The position numbers were made by a program, and so were the translations under genes. 30,034 bases of DNA from an uncultured Eubacteriales bacterium (GTDB lineage Bacteria; Bacillota; Clostridia; Oscillospirales; Butyricicoccaceae): assembly GCA_910586105.1 (NCBI GenBank), contig CAJUGU010000036.1, positions 1 through 30,034 on the forward strand, given 5' to 3'. Below the pieces are notes generated by a model, which saw nothing but the letters and a program-made list of their open reading frames with translations, searched no databases and was not told the DNA's origin. Positions 7,901 through 17,334 of the stretch are shown piece after piece (position 1 is the stretch's first letter; each line of letters opens with the position of its first letter).

Positions 7901-10900
7901 TGGAAACCGGTGAAATTCTGGATTATCGGGCATCCACAGTCAGTTTTGAGATTGAGATTCACGACAAATTCCATACGCAACGTGCTGAAAGCTGGGTAAA
8001 TGTTGCGAAAATCTGCCGCGCTCTGTATCAGCAGGAATTGGATGGTTTTGTGCATGAACCGCAGCCGCCCGAAACTGCTGACCTGAAGGGCAAACCGCAT
8101 TATAAGGAAGGCGATCGTGTTGTAATTCCTGCCGCTGACCGCGAGATTTCCGGCGAAATCGGCTATATCAGCGACAAAGAAGTACGGATTGATACTGGCC
8201 CTTACTCGTGGAGCCATGAAACGGTTGAACGCAGTCACTTTGAAGAAGGTTTACGGCGGGACGGGCGCAATGCAGAGCTGTTTGCCCCATCCGTGCAGAA
8301 CCTCCGCATTACCGATGATAACCTCGGCGCAGGCGGGGCAAAGGCTAAATTTGCGGCGAATCTGGAAGCAATCAGGCTGCTAAAAACGCTGGAATCCGCC
8401 GACCGCCCTGCAACCTCGGCGGAGCAGGAAACGCTTTCCCGCTATGTTGGCTGGGGTGGACTGCCGCAGGCTTTTGACGAATCCAACCAATCATGGAGCG
8501 GCGAATACCGCCAGCTTCGCGACGTACTGACCGAAGAAGAATTTATCGCTGCGCGCGGAACGGTTTTGAACGCTCATTTTACCAGCCCGACCGTTATCAA
8601 AGCGATGTATGAATGCGTTGAAAACATGGGTTTCCGTACCGGAAATGTTCTGGAGCCGAGTATGGGTGTAGGAAATTTTTTCGGGCTTCTGCCGGACAGC
8701 ATGGAGCAGTCCAAACTTTATGGCGTGGAGCTGGACAGCATCACCGGACGAATCGCCCAAAAGCTGTACCCTGACGCTCGAATACAGGTAACAGGGTTTG
8801 AAAACACGCAGTTTCCAAACGATTTCTTTGATTTAGCAGTCGGAAATATTCCGTTTGGCTCGTACAAGGTCAACGATCCCAAATATGACAGGCATAACTT
8901 TCATATTCACGACTATTTCTTTGCGAAAACACTCGATCTTGTGCGTCCGGGCGGCGTGGTTGCTTTCGTAACCTCGCGCTACACGATGGACAAGAAAAAC
9001 AGCGCCGTACGGCGTTTTCTTGCCCAACGTGCCGACCTGTTGGGCGCGGTTCGTTTGCCCAACACCGCATTCCGCGCAAACGCAGGCACAGAGGTCACGA
9101 CTGATATCCTGTTCCTGCAAAAGCGTGACCGCATTCTGGATATGGAACCGGAATGGGTATCGCTGGGGCAGACGGAGGACGGCTTCACGGTCAACCAGTA
9201 TTTTGTGGAGCATCCCGAAATGATTCTCGGCACGCTTACGCTGGAAAATCGGCAGTACGGCAACGAAGACTTGACGTGCGCGGAAATCCCTGGTTCCGAC
9301 CTTGGCGAACTACTGCGGGATGCGATCCGCAATATCCATGCGGAAATCCCCGTTTTCGAGGTTTCTCCGGAGCAGGATATAGATGCTGCTGATACGCTTC
9401 CCGCCGACCCCAATGTGCGGAATTTCAGCTATACGCTGGTGGATAATCGCCTTTATTTCCGTGAGAACTCCATCATGTCTCCGGTCGAAACCAGCAAAAC
9501 CGGCGAGAGCCGCATTCGCGGATTGATTGAAATTCGTGACGCGGCCCGCGCCCTGATCGACGCGCAAATGGAGAACTGCTCCGACCAGACGCTGCATGAA
9601 CTTCAAGGGAAATTAAATCAGGTTTATGACAGCTACACAGCAAAGTATGGGCTTCTCAACAGCCGCGGCAACAGCATGGCTTTTTCGGACGACGCTTCCT
9701 ACCCGCTGCTGTGCTCGCTGGAGGACATCGACGATGCGGGCAAGCTGAAACGTAAGGCGGATATCTTCACCAAACGGACGATCCGCCAGTCGGTGCCGCT
9801 GACCCATGCCGATACCGCCGTTGAAGCGTTGGCAATCAGCATCAGCGAACGCGCGAAGGTAGACCTCGATTTTATGTCAGGGCTGCTGGACGGCAGGCCA
9901 AAGGAGGAAATCACTCACGAACTGCAAGGCGTAATCTTTGAAAATCCGCAGACCGGAAAATGGGAAAACGCGGACGAATACCTTTCTGGCGAGGTGCGGC
10001 AAAAGCTGGCAACCGCGCTTTACTATGCCGAAAAAGAACCGGAACGCTGGGCACAGAATGTGGAATCATTGAAAGCGGTGCAGCCGAAAGACCTGGACGC
10101 TGGCGAAATCAGCGTCCGGCTGGGCGCTCGGTGGATTCCGCCGGAGGATATTGCTCAGTTTGCCTATGAAACCTTCGGTACACCGTACTATTATCAGGAT
10201 GATATCCGCGTCCTGTATTCATCTGCTACCGATACCTGGAATATCACAAATAAGCGTGGCGACCGCTCAAACAATGCGAGTCTTACGGTTACCTTTGGCA
10301 CGGAGCGCATCAATGCTTACGAGATTCTGGAACAGTCGCTGAACCTGAAAGAAGTACGCGTTTTTGACACGCATATCAATGCAGACGGAAGCAAGGTGCG
10401 CGTGCTGAACAGGAAGGAAACCATTCTGGCCCAGCAAAAGCAGCAGACCGTCCGCAACGCCTTTCAGGATTGGATTTTCAGGGATCCGGAACGCCGTGAA
10501 CGGCTTGTGAAAGTCTATAATGAGACATTCAACGGTACGCGCCCACGCATTTACGATGGTTCGCATATCCGCTTTGTCGGCATGAACCCGGAGGTCAACC
10601 TCTGGCAGCATCAGAAGGACGCGATTGCACGGACGCTGTACGGCGGGAATACCCTTCTGGCGCATGTTGTGGGTGCTGGGAAAACCTACACCATGGCCGC
10701 AGCCGCGATGGAATCAAAACGTTTAGGACTGTGCCATAAATCAATGTTTGTTGTACCGAATCATCTGGTGCAGCAATGGGCGGGTGAGTTTTTGCAGCTT
10801 TACCCGTCGGCAAATATTCTGGTTACGACGAAAAAGGATTTCGAGACTGCAAACCGCAAGAAATTCTGTGCCCGTATCGCTACCGGAGGCTACGACGCAA

Positions 10901-12384
10901 TCATCATCGGGCATTCCCAATTTGAGAAAATCCCAATATCTGCCGAACGTCAGGCGGCGCTTCTTCAGAAGCAGATCAACGAAATTACAGAAGGTATCGC
11001 GGAGGTAAAATACGAACACGGTGAACGCTTCACGATCAAGCAGATGGAATACACCCGAAAGAACCTTGAAGCCAAGCTGAAAGCACTGGAAAAAAGCCAG
11101 AAAAAAGACGCAGTAGTCACCTTCGAAGAACTTGGCGTTGACCGGCTTTTTATTGACGAGGGGCACCTCTATAAAAACCTCTTTTTGTTCACAAAAATGC
11201 GGAATGTTGCCGGGATTGGACAAGTAGAAGCCCAGAAATCGACCGACCTTTACAACAAGTGCCGCTATCTGGATGAGCTGACCGGAGGGCGCGGTACGAC
11301 TATGGCTACAGGCACGCCTGTCTCGAACTCAATGTCAGAATTGTATACGATGATGCGCTATCTCCAACACGACCTTTTGGAACGTAAGGGGCTGGCGCAT
11401 TTTGATTGCTGGGCGGCAGCTTTCGGGGAAACTGTAACCGCGATGGAATTGTCTCCGGAAGGCAGCGGTTACCGTATGAAAACCCGTTTCGCGAAGTTTA
11501 ACAATTTGCCGGAGCTGATGAACCTTTGGCGGGAAGCGACTGATATCCAGACAGCCGATATGCTGAACCTCCCCGCGCCGAAAGCGCATTACCATACTTT
11601 GGTCAGCAAACCGACCGAAATCCAGCAGGAAATGGTGCAGGAGCTGGGCGAACGCGCCGAAGAAGTCCGCGCAGGCAATGTTGACCCGACCTGCGACAAT
11701 ATGCTGCGCATCACGAATGACGGCAGAAATCTGGCGCTCGATCAACGGCAGATTGACCCAACATTGCCGGACGACCCTTCCAGCAAAATCAATACTTGCG
11801 TGGAAAATGTGTTTCGGATTTGGGAGGAACATACGGAAGATAAGGGCACGCAGCTGATTTTCTCCGACTTATCCACACCGAAGCCGAATGCAGTATTTTC
11901 GGCTTACGATGACATTAAGGGGAAGCTGATTGCACGCGGCGTGCCGGAAACGGAAATTGCCTACATTCATGATGCCAAAACGGACACTCAGAAAGCGGAT
12001 TTGTTCGCAAAAGTGCGTTCCGGGCAAGTGCGCGTCCTGCTCGGTTCAACCGCAAAAATGGGAGCCGGGACGAATGTGCAGCGGCTGCTCGTTGCCCTTC
12101 ATCATTTAGATGTGCCGTGGCGGCCCAGCGATATCGAACAGCGTGAAGGGCGTATTGTCCGACAAGGCAATACGAACCCGGAAGTGGACATTTACAGGTA
12201 TGTTACGGAATCGACATTCGACGCGTACAGTTGGCAGCTGATTGAGCAAAAACAAAAGTTTATAGGACAAGTCCTGACTTCAAAATCCCCTGCCCGTTCC
12301 TGCGAAGACGTGGACAGTACCGCTCTCTCTTACGCCGAAATCAAGGCGCTTGCGGCAGGGAATCCTGAAATCAAAGAAATGATG
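4969..12384 (+). CDS. Giant DNA methylase / SNF2-type helicase, 5' exon
   Basis: This 5' exon encodes residues 1-2472. With the 3' exon at 14908-15594 it gives an intact protein of 2700 aa. The start is TTG 4969 with AGGCAGGTG upstream. Order: an N-terminal ArdC-like region (YPFSDQLLIHAQRPDA); a low-complexity stretch at about 280-400 where tnpV is overprinted; a MutS domain I-like segment (YWDLKAQYPDKLVGVQVGEYMLFYG); and an N6-adenine methylase with EPSMGVGNFFG at 1229 and NIPFG at 1293 in place of NPPF. A superfamily-2 helicase follows: Walker A GAGKT (Lys 1905), DEGH (Asp 2063), TGTPVSN and QREGRIVRQG (2391). Such proteins are large accessory factors of conjugative elements, thought to act on transferred DNA. 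Without intron splicing, translation adds VRP and stops at 12396, losing the last 228 residues. Confidence 0.93.
5825..6169 (+). CDS. tnpV: TnpV-family protein overprinted inside the methylase-helicase gene
   Basis: This 114-aa frame lies wholly inside the giant gene, in a different + frame. AAGGAG (5811-5816) is eight bases before the ATG, so it has its own translation signal. The sequence fits the TnpV family of Clostridial transposons: MEITYSQVGDYRLPNLTLPE, IGKYGRLRKTFLKQHRP, LDEHLAEIDRTARQQVEQTM, DPLKWVQHQNAIKAQAEEI. Its function is unknown. The host frame here (about residues 286-401) is Arg/Ala/Gly/Pro/Glu-rich and disordered, as expected where the other frame is the constrained one. 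The family match plus RBS argue against a chance ORF. It is either a true dual-coding gene or an old insertion that left the host frame open. Confidence 0.8.
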   Translation: MEITYSQVGDYRLPNLTLPEQPAVKIGKYGRLRKTFLKQHRPVQYNGLILSVKLDEHLAEIDRTARQQVEQTMAKLLKTNPAPDKMSDPLKWVQHQNAIKAQAEEIVIPSLIYS

Positions 12385-12696
12385 GTGCGCCCGTAAGGGT
12401 GTGTGTTGAAAACCGCCTTTAGCAAGCGGTAGGTAAAGATATCAAGAAAGGCAGGTGGAAAATCACCTATCATCCCACAGCTTATCCATAGGGGGAAACC
12501 CTGCGGGGAGTGTAGCATGCTGTCACAACCGTGGGGCGGTAATAACCCAAGTTTCTAAAGGTTACTGCCGTCAGGGATGAAAATCTGCGTATGAGGATGA
12601 AAGCTAAACTGCTTAATACGATAGTCAGAGCCGGGGGAAATCCTGTCCTTCCAGCGAAAGAAACTGTAACGCTGGATGCTTTGGCACCTGTACTTC

Positions 12697-12702
12697 CATC
12701 AT
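12697..12702 (+). other. EBS1 of the group II intron
   Basis: CATCAT in the loop of a nine-bp hairpin is the exact complement of the last six exon bases (12379-12384). A weaker EBS2 candidate is TTTCT (12552-12556) in another domain I loop, complementary to AGAAA at 12375-12379, although it overlaps IBS1 by one base. Confidence 0.8.
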
Positions 12703-12987
12703 GTACAGGTGTGTGATATTCAACGCACGGCAACCTCAGGGCAGAGGTAAATGGCGAACGTCGCATGCGAAAAATCGCGGGCCGAAAACGCAGAACGCTA
12801 ATTTAACACACGCTACCGGGGATAGCCTAAATCCGGAAACGGACATGGCTACACAGCTTCCATAGTAGTCTGAGAACCCTGAAATTACAGGGATAGCCGT
12901 AAAAACGGAAGCGGGAAAGCCGCTCACATGGCGAAGGGAAGCAGTTTACACTTTAATACTATATGGAAGGATGGTGCGTGAGGCACT

Positions 12988-14820
12988 ATGCGTAATCCAA
13001 CTGACGTATTAAATAGTCTAAGCGATAAATCGAAGAATCCCAGTTACAAATTCAAGCGACTGTACCGCAACCTGTACAACCCGGAGTTTTATATGCTGGC
13101 CTATCAAAATATTTACGCGAATGATGGCAGTATGACACCAGGGGTAGACGGTAATACAATGGACGGCATGAGCAGCCATAGAATTGAAAGGATTATCCAA
13201 TCCCTGAAAGGCCATAGCTACCAGCCGGACCCGGCAAGACGCATCTATATTGCAAAGAAAAACAGCAACAAAAAGCGTCCGCTGGGTATACCGTCAGCAA
13301 ATGACAAATTAGTGCAGGAAGTAGTCCGAATGTTGCTGGAAAGCATCTATGAACCCAACTTTTCTGAAAACTCGCACGGGTTTCGACCGCATAGGAGCTG
13401 CCATACGGCGCTCTTACAAATAGAGCGGACGTTTACCGGAGCAAAGTGGTTTGTCGAGGGAGATATTCAAGCATGTTTCGACAGCTTTGACCACCATGTA
13501 TTGATTGAAATTCTGCGCAGACGGATTGATGACGAAGCATTTATAACCCTGATGTGGAAATTCTTAAAGGCTGGATATATGGAACAGTGGGAATACCACA
13601 AAACCTATTCCGGCACACCGCAGGGATCGGGCATAAGCCCAATTTTAGCCAACATCTATCTGAATGAGCTTGACCGGCACATGGCAGAATTCAAGGCACA
13701 GTTCGAGTGCGGCAGTTCCAGAAATCGCAGGGCAAATCCCGAATACGAACGTCTGCATGGTAAAATCCAACGTATGAAGCGGAAAAATGCGGCGGTTTGG
13801 GGCAGCCTGAGCGATAAGGAGCGTAAACAATGTGCGGTTTCCCTTCGACAACTCCAAAATGAGCTAAGGCACTTGCCGACACACCCCGTCAGGGAGGAAA
13901 ACTACAAGAATTTGCAGTATGTTCGCTATGCGGATGATTTTCTGATTGGGATTATTGGAAGCAAGCACGATGCCGAAGCCATTAAAGCAGATTTAGCCGT
14001 ATTCCTGAAGGAAAGGTTAGGGTTGACACTCTCGGTAGAGAAAACAAAAATCACCCATACAGGGGAAACCGCGAGATTTTTAGGCTATGACATTTCCGTA
14101 TCACGGAGCCAAGAGGTCAAGCGGCTCAAAAACGGGGTGAAATCCCGCGTATATTATGGCGTGGTGAAACTCTATGTTCCCCATGAAAAATGGGCGTCAA
14201 AATTGCTAAGTTTGGGTGCAATCCGAATCAAGAAGGACAAAGCGGGAAAAGACCATTGGAAAGCTATCCACAGAGGTAAGCTGATGAACCGGACAGATAT
14301 TGAGATACTGCGGAAATATAATGCGGAAGTCCGTGGGATGGCAAATTATTATTCGCTGGCGTGTAACCCTGTCGCTCTGATGCACTTTTCAAGTCTGATG
14401 AAGTACAGTATGCTCAAAACCTTTGCGGCAAAGTATCGTACCAAAGTATCCAAGATTAAGACGCGATATATGAAAAATGGTGAATTTACAGTTCCCTATG
14501 TCACCAAGACCGGGCCAAAGGAGAGCGTATATTACAACAAGAAATTTGAGCGACAGAAAACACCGCTGTTTGGGCAGGTAGACCTGTTGGATACTTTCAA
14601 ACGATATGATAAACCGAACAGTTTAGCCCGAAAACTGCGCTCGAAAACCTGTGAATTGTGCGGCGCAGTATGCGATGATATTGCAATCCACCAGATTAAG
14701 CGCTTGAAAGATTTGACCGGGCAGACCTTATGGGAGGCCATCATGCTCAAACGCAGGCGCAAAACACTGGCGGTATGTCCGGCATGTCATGGAGAAATCC
14801 ATGCTTCGATGAAATCGTAA
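12988..14820 (+). CDS. ltrA: Group II intron-encoded reverse transcriptase/maturase with HNH endonuclease
   Basis: This 610-aa protein lies in intron domain IV. It binds the intron RNA, helps splicing, and copies the intron into DNA at the target site. The RT domain covers about residues 20-370, with RPLGIPSANDKLVQEVVRMLLESIYEP, SHGFRPHRSCHTAL, GDIQACFDSFDH, GTPQGSGISPILANIYLNELD and the catalytic YADD at 314-317. A charged insert (about 235-300) separates the last two, as in many mitochondrial-like intron proteins. The maturase region follows (about 390-510, RGMANYYSLACN). The C-terminal HNH/Zn domain has Cys555, Cys558, Cys597 and Cys600-His601, with HQIKRLKDL between. All key residues are present, so I expect it to be functional. 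The ATG at 12988 lacks a strong RBS; only GTGAGG lies nearby. Confidence 0.95.
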   Translation: MRNPTDVLNSLSDKSKNPSYKFKRLYRNLYNPEFYMLAYQNIYANDGSMTPGVDGNTMDGMSSHRIERIIQSLKGHSYQPDPARRIYIAKKNSNKKRPLGIPSANDKLVQEVVRMLLESIYEPNFSENSHGFRPHRSCHTALLQIERTFTGAKWFVEGDIQACFDSFDHHVLIEILRRRIDDEAFITLMWKFLKAGYMEQWEYHKTYSGTPQGSGISPILANIYLNELDRHMAEFKAQFECGSSRNRRANPEYERLHGKIQRMKRKNAAVWGSLSDKERKQCAVSLRQLQNELRHLPTHPVREENYKNLQYVRYADDFLIGIIGSKHDAEAIKADLAVFLKERLGLTLSVEKTKITHTGETARFLGYDISVSRSQEVKRLKNGVKSRVYYGVVKLYVPHEKWASKLLSLGAIRIKKDKAGKDHWKAIHRGKLMNRTDIEILRKYNAEVRGMANYYSLACNPVALMHFSSLMKYSMLKTFAAKYRTKVSKIKTRYMKNGEFTVPYVTKTGPKESVYYNKKFERQKTPLFGQVDLLDTFKRYDKPNSLARKLRSKTCELCGAVCDDIAIHQIKRLKDLTGQTLWEAIMLKRRRKTLAVCPACHGEIHASMKS

Positions 14821-14836
14821 GATGAACGTAAATGGA

Positions 14837-14870
14837 GAGCCGTGTGCATCGAGAGGTGCCCGCACGGTTC
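14837..14870 (+). ncRNA. Group II intron domain V
   Basis: A 34-nt hairpin begins GAGCCGTGTG and ends CGCACGGTTC. It has the AGC catalytic triad at its base, a two-base bulge (14860-14861) and a GAGA tetraloop (14851-14854). This is the most conserved part of group II introns and fixes the identity and strand of the element. Confidence 0.93.
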
Positions 14871-14907
14871 GGGAGGGAGTGGTCCCGTAAGGGGTTGCTT
14901 ACCTCAT

Positions 14908-15594
14908 GATTTGGAAGTGCAGGTGTCCCAGCTTCGGCTTTTGAAATCGAACCACCAGAGCGAACAATACCGTTTGGAGGACAAGGCCAGAAAGTGGATA
15001 CCGGAGCGAATTGCAGATACCAGCGACAGGATCATCAGGCTTGAAGCCGACTTGAAAACGCTGGAAGCGCACCCGATCGCGAACGCTGAAGACTATTCCA
15101 TAACGATTAACGGTACGGAATATCATAAGCGCGAAGCCGCCGGGGAAGCGATAAAGGCATTTATGGACGCGCACAGAGGGCAAAAAGATGTTTCGCTTGG
15201 CGAATATCGCGGTTTTCCCCTCATATTTGAAGAACTGCCGTTTTTCGGGGAGCAGGAACTGGTTGTCCGTGGTAAATTGACCTACAAATTCGACCTGGGT
15301 GACGATTCACGGGGAAACACGATCCGTCTGGATAATGCCCTTGGCAATATTATGAAGCATTTCGATCAGTCGCGAGCATCGCTGGCCGATTTAAAGCAGC
15401 AGCTTGAGGACATTAAAACGCAGATTGGCAAGCCTTTCCCGAAGGCGGAAGAACTGGCCGAAAAAGAAAAACGGCTGGTGGAACTAACCGCTAAACTGCG
15501 TGACGATCAGCAGCCGACTGAAATCGCAGATAACACCCCGGCTGCACAGCCGCCGCCCCATGAACATCGACGGTCACTCGGACGCGAACGATGA
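14908..15594 (+). CDS. Giant DNA methylase / SNF2-type helicase, 3' exon
   Basis: This segment encodes the C-terminal 228 residues of the protein that begins at 4969, read in frame after the intron is removed. It starts DLEVQVSQLRLLKSNHQSEQYRLEDK, predicted to be coiled coil. A beta-rich segment follows (YSITINGTEYHKREAAGEAI, then GEYRGFPLIFEELPFFGEQELVVRGKLTYKFDLG). A second long helix comes near the end (FDQSRASLADLKQQLEDIKTQI, then AEELAEKEKRLVELTAKL). This tail is typical of the full-length family members I know from conjugative elements; its role is unknown. An ATG-initiated reading from 14842 would begin inside intron domain V/VI and is not a separate gene. The stop is 13 bases before the next gene. 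Confidence 0.92.
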   Translation, partial: DLEVQVSQLRLLKSNHQSEQYRLEDKARKWIPERIADTSDRIIRLEADLKTLEAHPIANAEDYSITINGTEYHKREAAGEAIKAFMDAHRGQKDVSLGEYRGFPLIFEELPFFGEQELVVRGKLTYKFDLGDDSRGNTIRLDNALGNIMKHFDQSRASLADLKQQLEDIKTQIGKPFPKAEELAEKEKRLVELTAKLRDDQQPTEIADNTPAAQPPPHEHRRSLGRER

Positions 15595-15607
15595 AAAGGA
15601 GGAATTT

Positions 15608-16312
15608 ATGAACAAAACACCGTTATACCACTATCCCGGCAGCTATGCCCGCGAACATAACGAACTGCCGCTTTACCGGGAATCCTTTCAGGCAAATGTA
15701 GCCTGCACGGAAGCCATAGAAACGGCGATCAGCAAACACTACAACGATAACTGTCTTGGTAAGGAAGCCGTGGCGGAGGTCGTAAAAGAGTTCGGTTTTG
15801 AGCGGACGATGTACGTCCTTGCAAATACTGTCCGGCACAAGGACTGGGACGGTCGGATTTCACAGGACAACAAACGCTGGGCACGGACGATCCCGATTTT
15901 TGAGGATTTGAACGGTTTCGGGCAGGATTGCTGCGTTTATTTTGTTGTCGGCCAGTGTCACCCCGGGCTGACAAATATTTTCATCAATCAGGTGCGGCAT
16001 GATTACCTGCTGACCCAGCCGCTGAAAGCGCAGGATATTTACACAGAAGCACTGAAAATCTGCTGCACATTTGAGAATGCGCCGCACCCGAACGCCCCCG
16101 AAAAAGACGGCTTTATAGCAAAGGTTTCACCGGCGTTTATGGAACGCGCAAAAAAGCGTGACATCACCCGGCTTGCAAAGATGCTCCCGCATCCGTCCGT
16201 GCAGCTTACGGAAATCGAAGGTCGGGAAGGGCTTTTTGCAAAGATTTCCGCCGAAGAAAACCGGCATTTGATACCGAAAAAGCCGCGCGTCCGCAAATCG
16301 CAGGAGAGGTGA
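15608..16312 (+). CDS. DUF3849 family protein
   Basis: This 234-aa cytoplasmic protein starts at ATG 15608, with AAAAGGAGGAA just upstream; earlier in-frame codons lie inside the preceding exon. Typical DUF3849 features are ELPLYRESFQANVACTEAIE, GKEAVAEVVKEFGFERTMYVLANTV, and the HKDWDGRISQDNKRWARTIP segment. A second half (about residues 125-215, FVVGQCHPGLTNIFINQVRHDYLL onward) follows and ends in a basic tail. The family co-occurs with the giant helicase and TOPRIM proteins in Clostridial conjugative elements. Its biochemical role is unknown. It overlaps the RBS region of the next gene, so the two are translated together. Confidence 0.83.
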   Translation: MNKTPLYHYPGSYAREHNELPLYRESFQANVACTEAIETAISKHYNDNCLGKEAVAEVVKEFGFERTMYVLANTVRHKDWDGRISQDNKRWARTIPIFEDLNGFGQDCCVYFVVGQCHPGLTNIFINQVRHDYLLTQPLKAQDIYTEALKICCTFENAPHPNAPEKDGFIAKVSPAFMERAKKRDITRLAKMLPHPSVQLTEIEGREGLFAKISAEENRHLIPKKPRVRKSQER

Positions 16313-16314
16313 AT

Positions 16315-17334
16315 ATGGCATACGTTACGAAAGACCAGATCGCCGCCGCGCGGGAGCTGGATTTGCTTACTTATTTGCAGCGCTATATGCCGGAAGAACT
16401 CGTCAAAGCCAGCGCTGGCACTTACTCAACCCGGAGCCATGACAGTTTGAAGATTTCCAACGGCAAATGGTACTGGTGGTCGCGGAAAATCGGCGGCGTC
16501 AGCGCTCTGGATTATCTGGTTAAGGTGCTTGGCTTCCCGCTTCCCGTGGCGGTCGCGCACATTTATGACTGCGCAGGCCGCACGCTTCCGGCAGCCGTCC
16601 GACCGCGCGGCAATCCCCAGCAGACGCTGACGACCGCTGCGAACGCTTCCCCACGTGCATCGCCTGCCAGGATGCAGGACGACGGAAAGACGCTGGTTCT
16701 GCCGGAAGCCTATCCCAATAACCGCCGTGTATTCGCGTATCTGTCCAGCCGCGGCATTGATGGTGAAATCATCAATTTTTGCATCGAACACCGGATGCTG
16801 TATGAAGATGCTGCGCATCACAACGCGGTTTTCGTAGGCTATGACGGCAAAACACCGCGCTATGGTTTCGCGCGAAGCACCCTGTCATGCTCGACCTTCA
16901 TGCGGGAGCTGACCGGAAGTGAAAAACGCTTCTGTTTTCAAATCCCTGCGCAGAAAAAGGATGCAAATATGGTCTGTGTTTTTGAGAGCGCCATTGACGC
17001 TCTTTCTTTTGCGTCCATTTTGAAGCAGGACGGCGTCGATTGGCGAATGGCGCATTACTTATCGCTTGGCGGCGCAGCCATGAAAAAGGAAGGTCTGCCG
17101 CCTGCACTTGTCCACTTTCTGGCGGTTCATTCGCAGGTTCAGAAGCTGGTACTTTGCCTGGATAATGACAGTACAGGACAACGTGTCGCACAGACGATCA
17201 TTGCCGCCGCGCCAAATTTCAGAGCCGCCTATGTGCCGCCGACCACCGGCAAGGATTTCAACGAAATGCTGTGCGCGATGAAAGGCATCACGCACAGCGC
17301 GAGGACGCGCGGCCACAAGGGGGAGGTACGATGA
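16315..17334 (+). CDS. DUF3991 and TOPRIM domain protein (primase-like)
   Basis: This 339-aa protein starts at ATG 16315 with AGGAGAG upstream; GTG 16309 lies inside that RBS. The N-terminal part (residues 1-85) has LDLLTYLQRYMPEELVKASAGTYSTRSHDSLKIS and KWYWWSRKIGGVSALDYLVKVLG, a primase-like N-terminal layout but without a visible zinc-binding cysteine cluster. DUF3991 follows (about 120-190, RVFAYLSSRGIDGEIINFCIEHRMLYE). The TOPRIM fold has the acidic residue Glu224 (VFESAIDALSF) and the DxD motif Asp283/Asp285 (LCLDNDSTG), which would bind metal for nucleotidyl transfer. A role in priming DNA synthesis during replication or transfer is the usual inference. Its stop overlaps the next start (ATGA). 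Confidence 0.85.
   Translation: MAYVTKDQIAAARELDLLTYLQRYMPEELVKASAGTYSTRSHDSLKISNGKWYWWSRKIGGVSALDYLVKVLGFPLPVAVAHIYDCAGRTLPAAVRPRGNPQQTLTTAANASPRASPARMQDDGKTLVLPEAYPNNRRVFAYLSSRGIDGEIINFCIEHRMLYEDAAHHNAVFVGYDGKTPRYGFARSTLSCSTFMRELTGSEKRFCFQIPAQKKDANMVCVFESAIDALSFASILKQDGVDWRMAHYLSLGGAAMKKEGLPPALVHFLAVHSQVQKLVLCLDNDSTGQRVAQTIIAAAPNFRAAYVPPTTGKDFNEMLCAMKGITHSARTRGHKGEVR

Larger units (their letters stand above)
12385..14907 (+). mobile_element. Full-length group II intron, ORF-containing, inserted in the methylase-helicase gene
   Basis: The 2523-bp intron starts with GTGCG (12385-12389) followed by CCCGTAAGGG, like known bacterial group II introns, and ends ...CTTACCTCAT (AY end). Removing it joins NPEIKEMM to DLEVQVSQLRLLKSNHQ in frame, which restores the expected protein. 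Domain V is at 14837-14870: AGC triad at 14838-14840, a two-base bulge and a GAGA tetraloop. Domain VI follows, with A14901 seven bases from the 3' end as the likely branch point. Domains I-III occupy 12385 to about 12980. EBS1 CATCAT (12697-12702) sits in a nine-base loop on a nine-bp stem (12685-12693/12703-12711) and pairs perfectly with IBS1 ATGATG (12379-12384). Domain IV holds the intron-encoded protein. All parts look intact, so it is probably active or recently so. Confidence 0.95.

Noticed and set aside
12397..12987. Protein-coding genes in the 590-base stretch after the first helicase exon
   Set aside because: This is structured intron RNA (domains I-III) with many hairpins; short open frames there lack RBS and family patterns.
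14842..14907. Separate gene starting at ATG 14842
   Set aside because: The ATG lies in intron domain V. The real coding starts at the 3' splice junction 14908 as an exon of the helicase.
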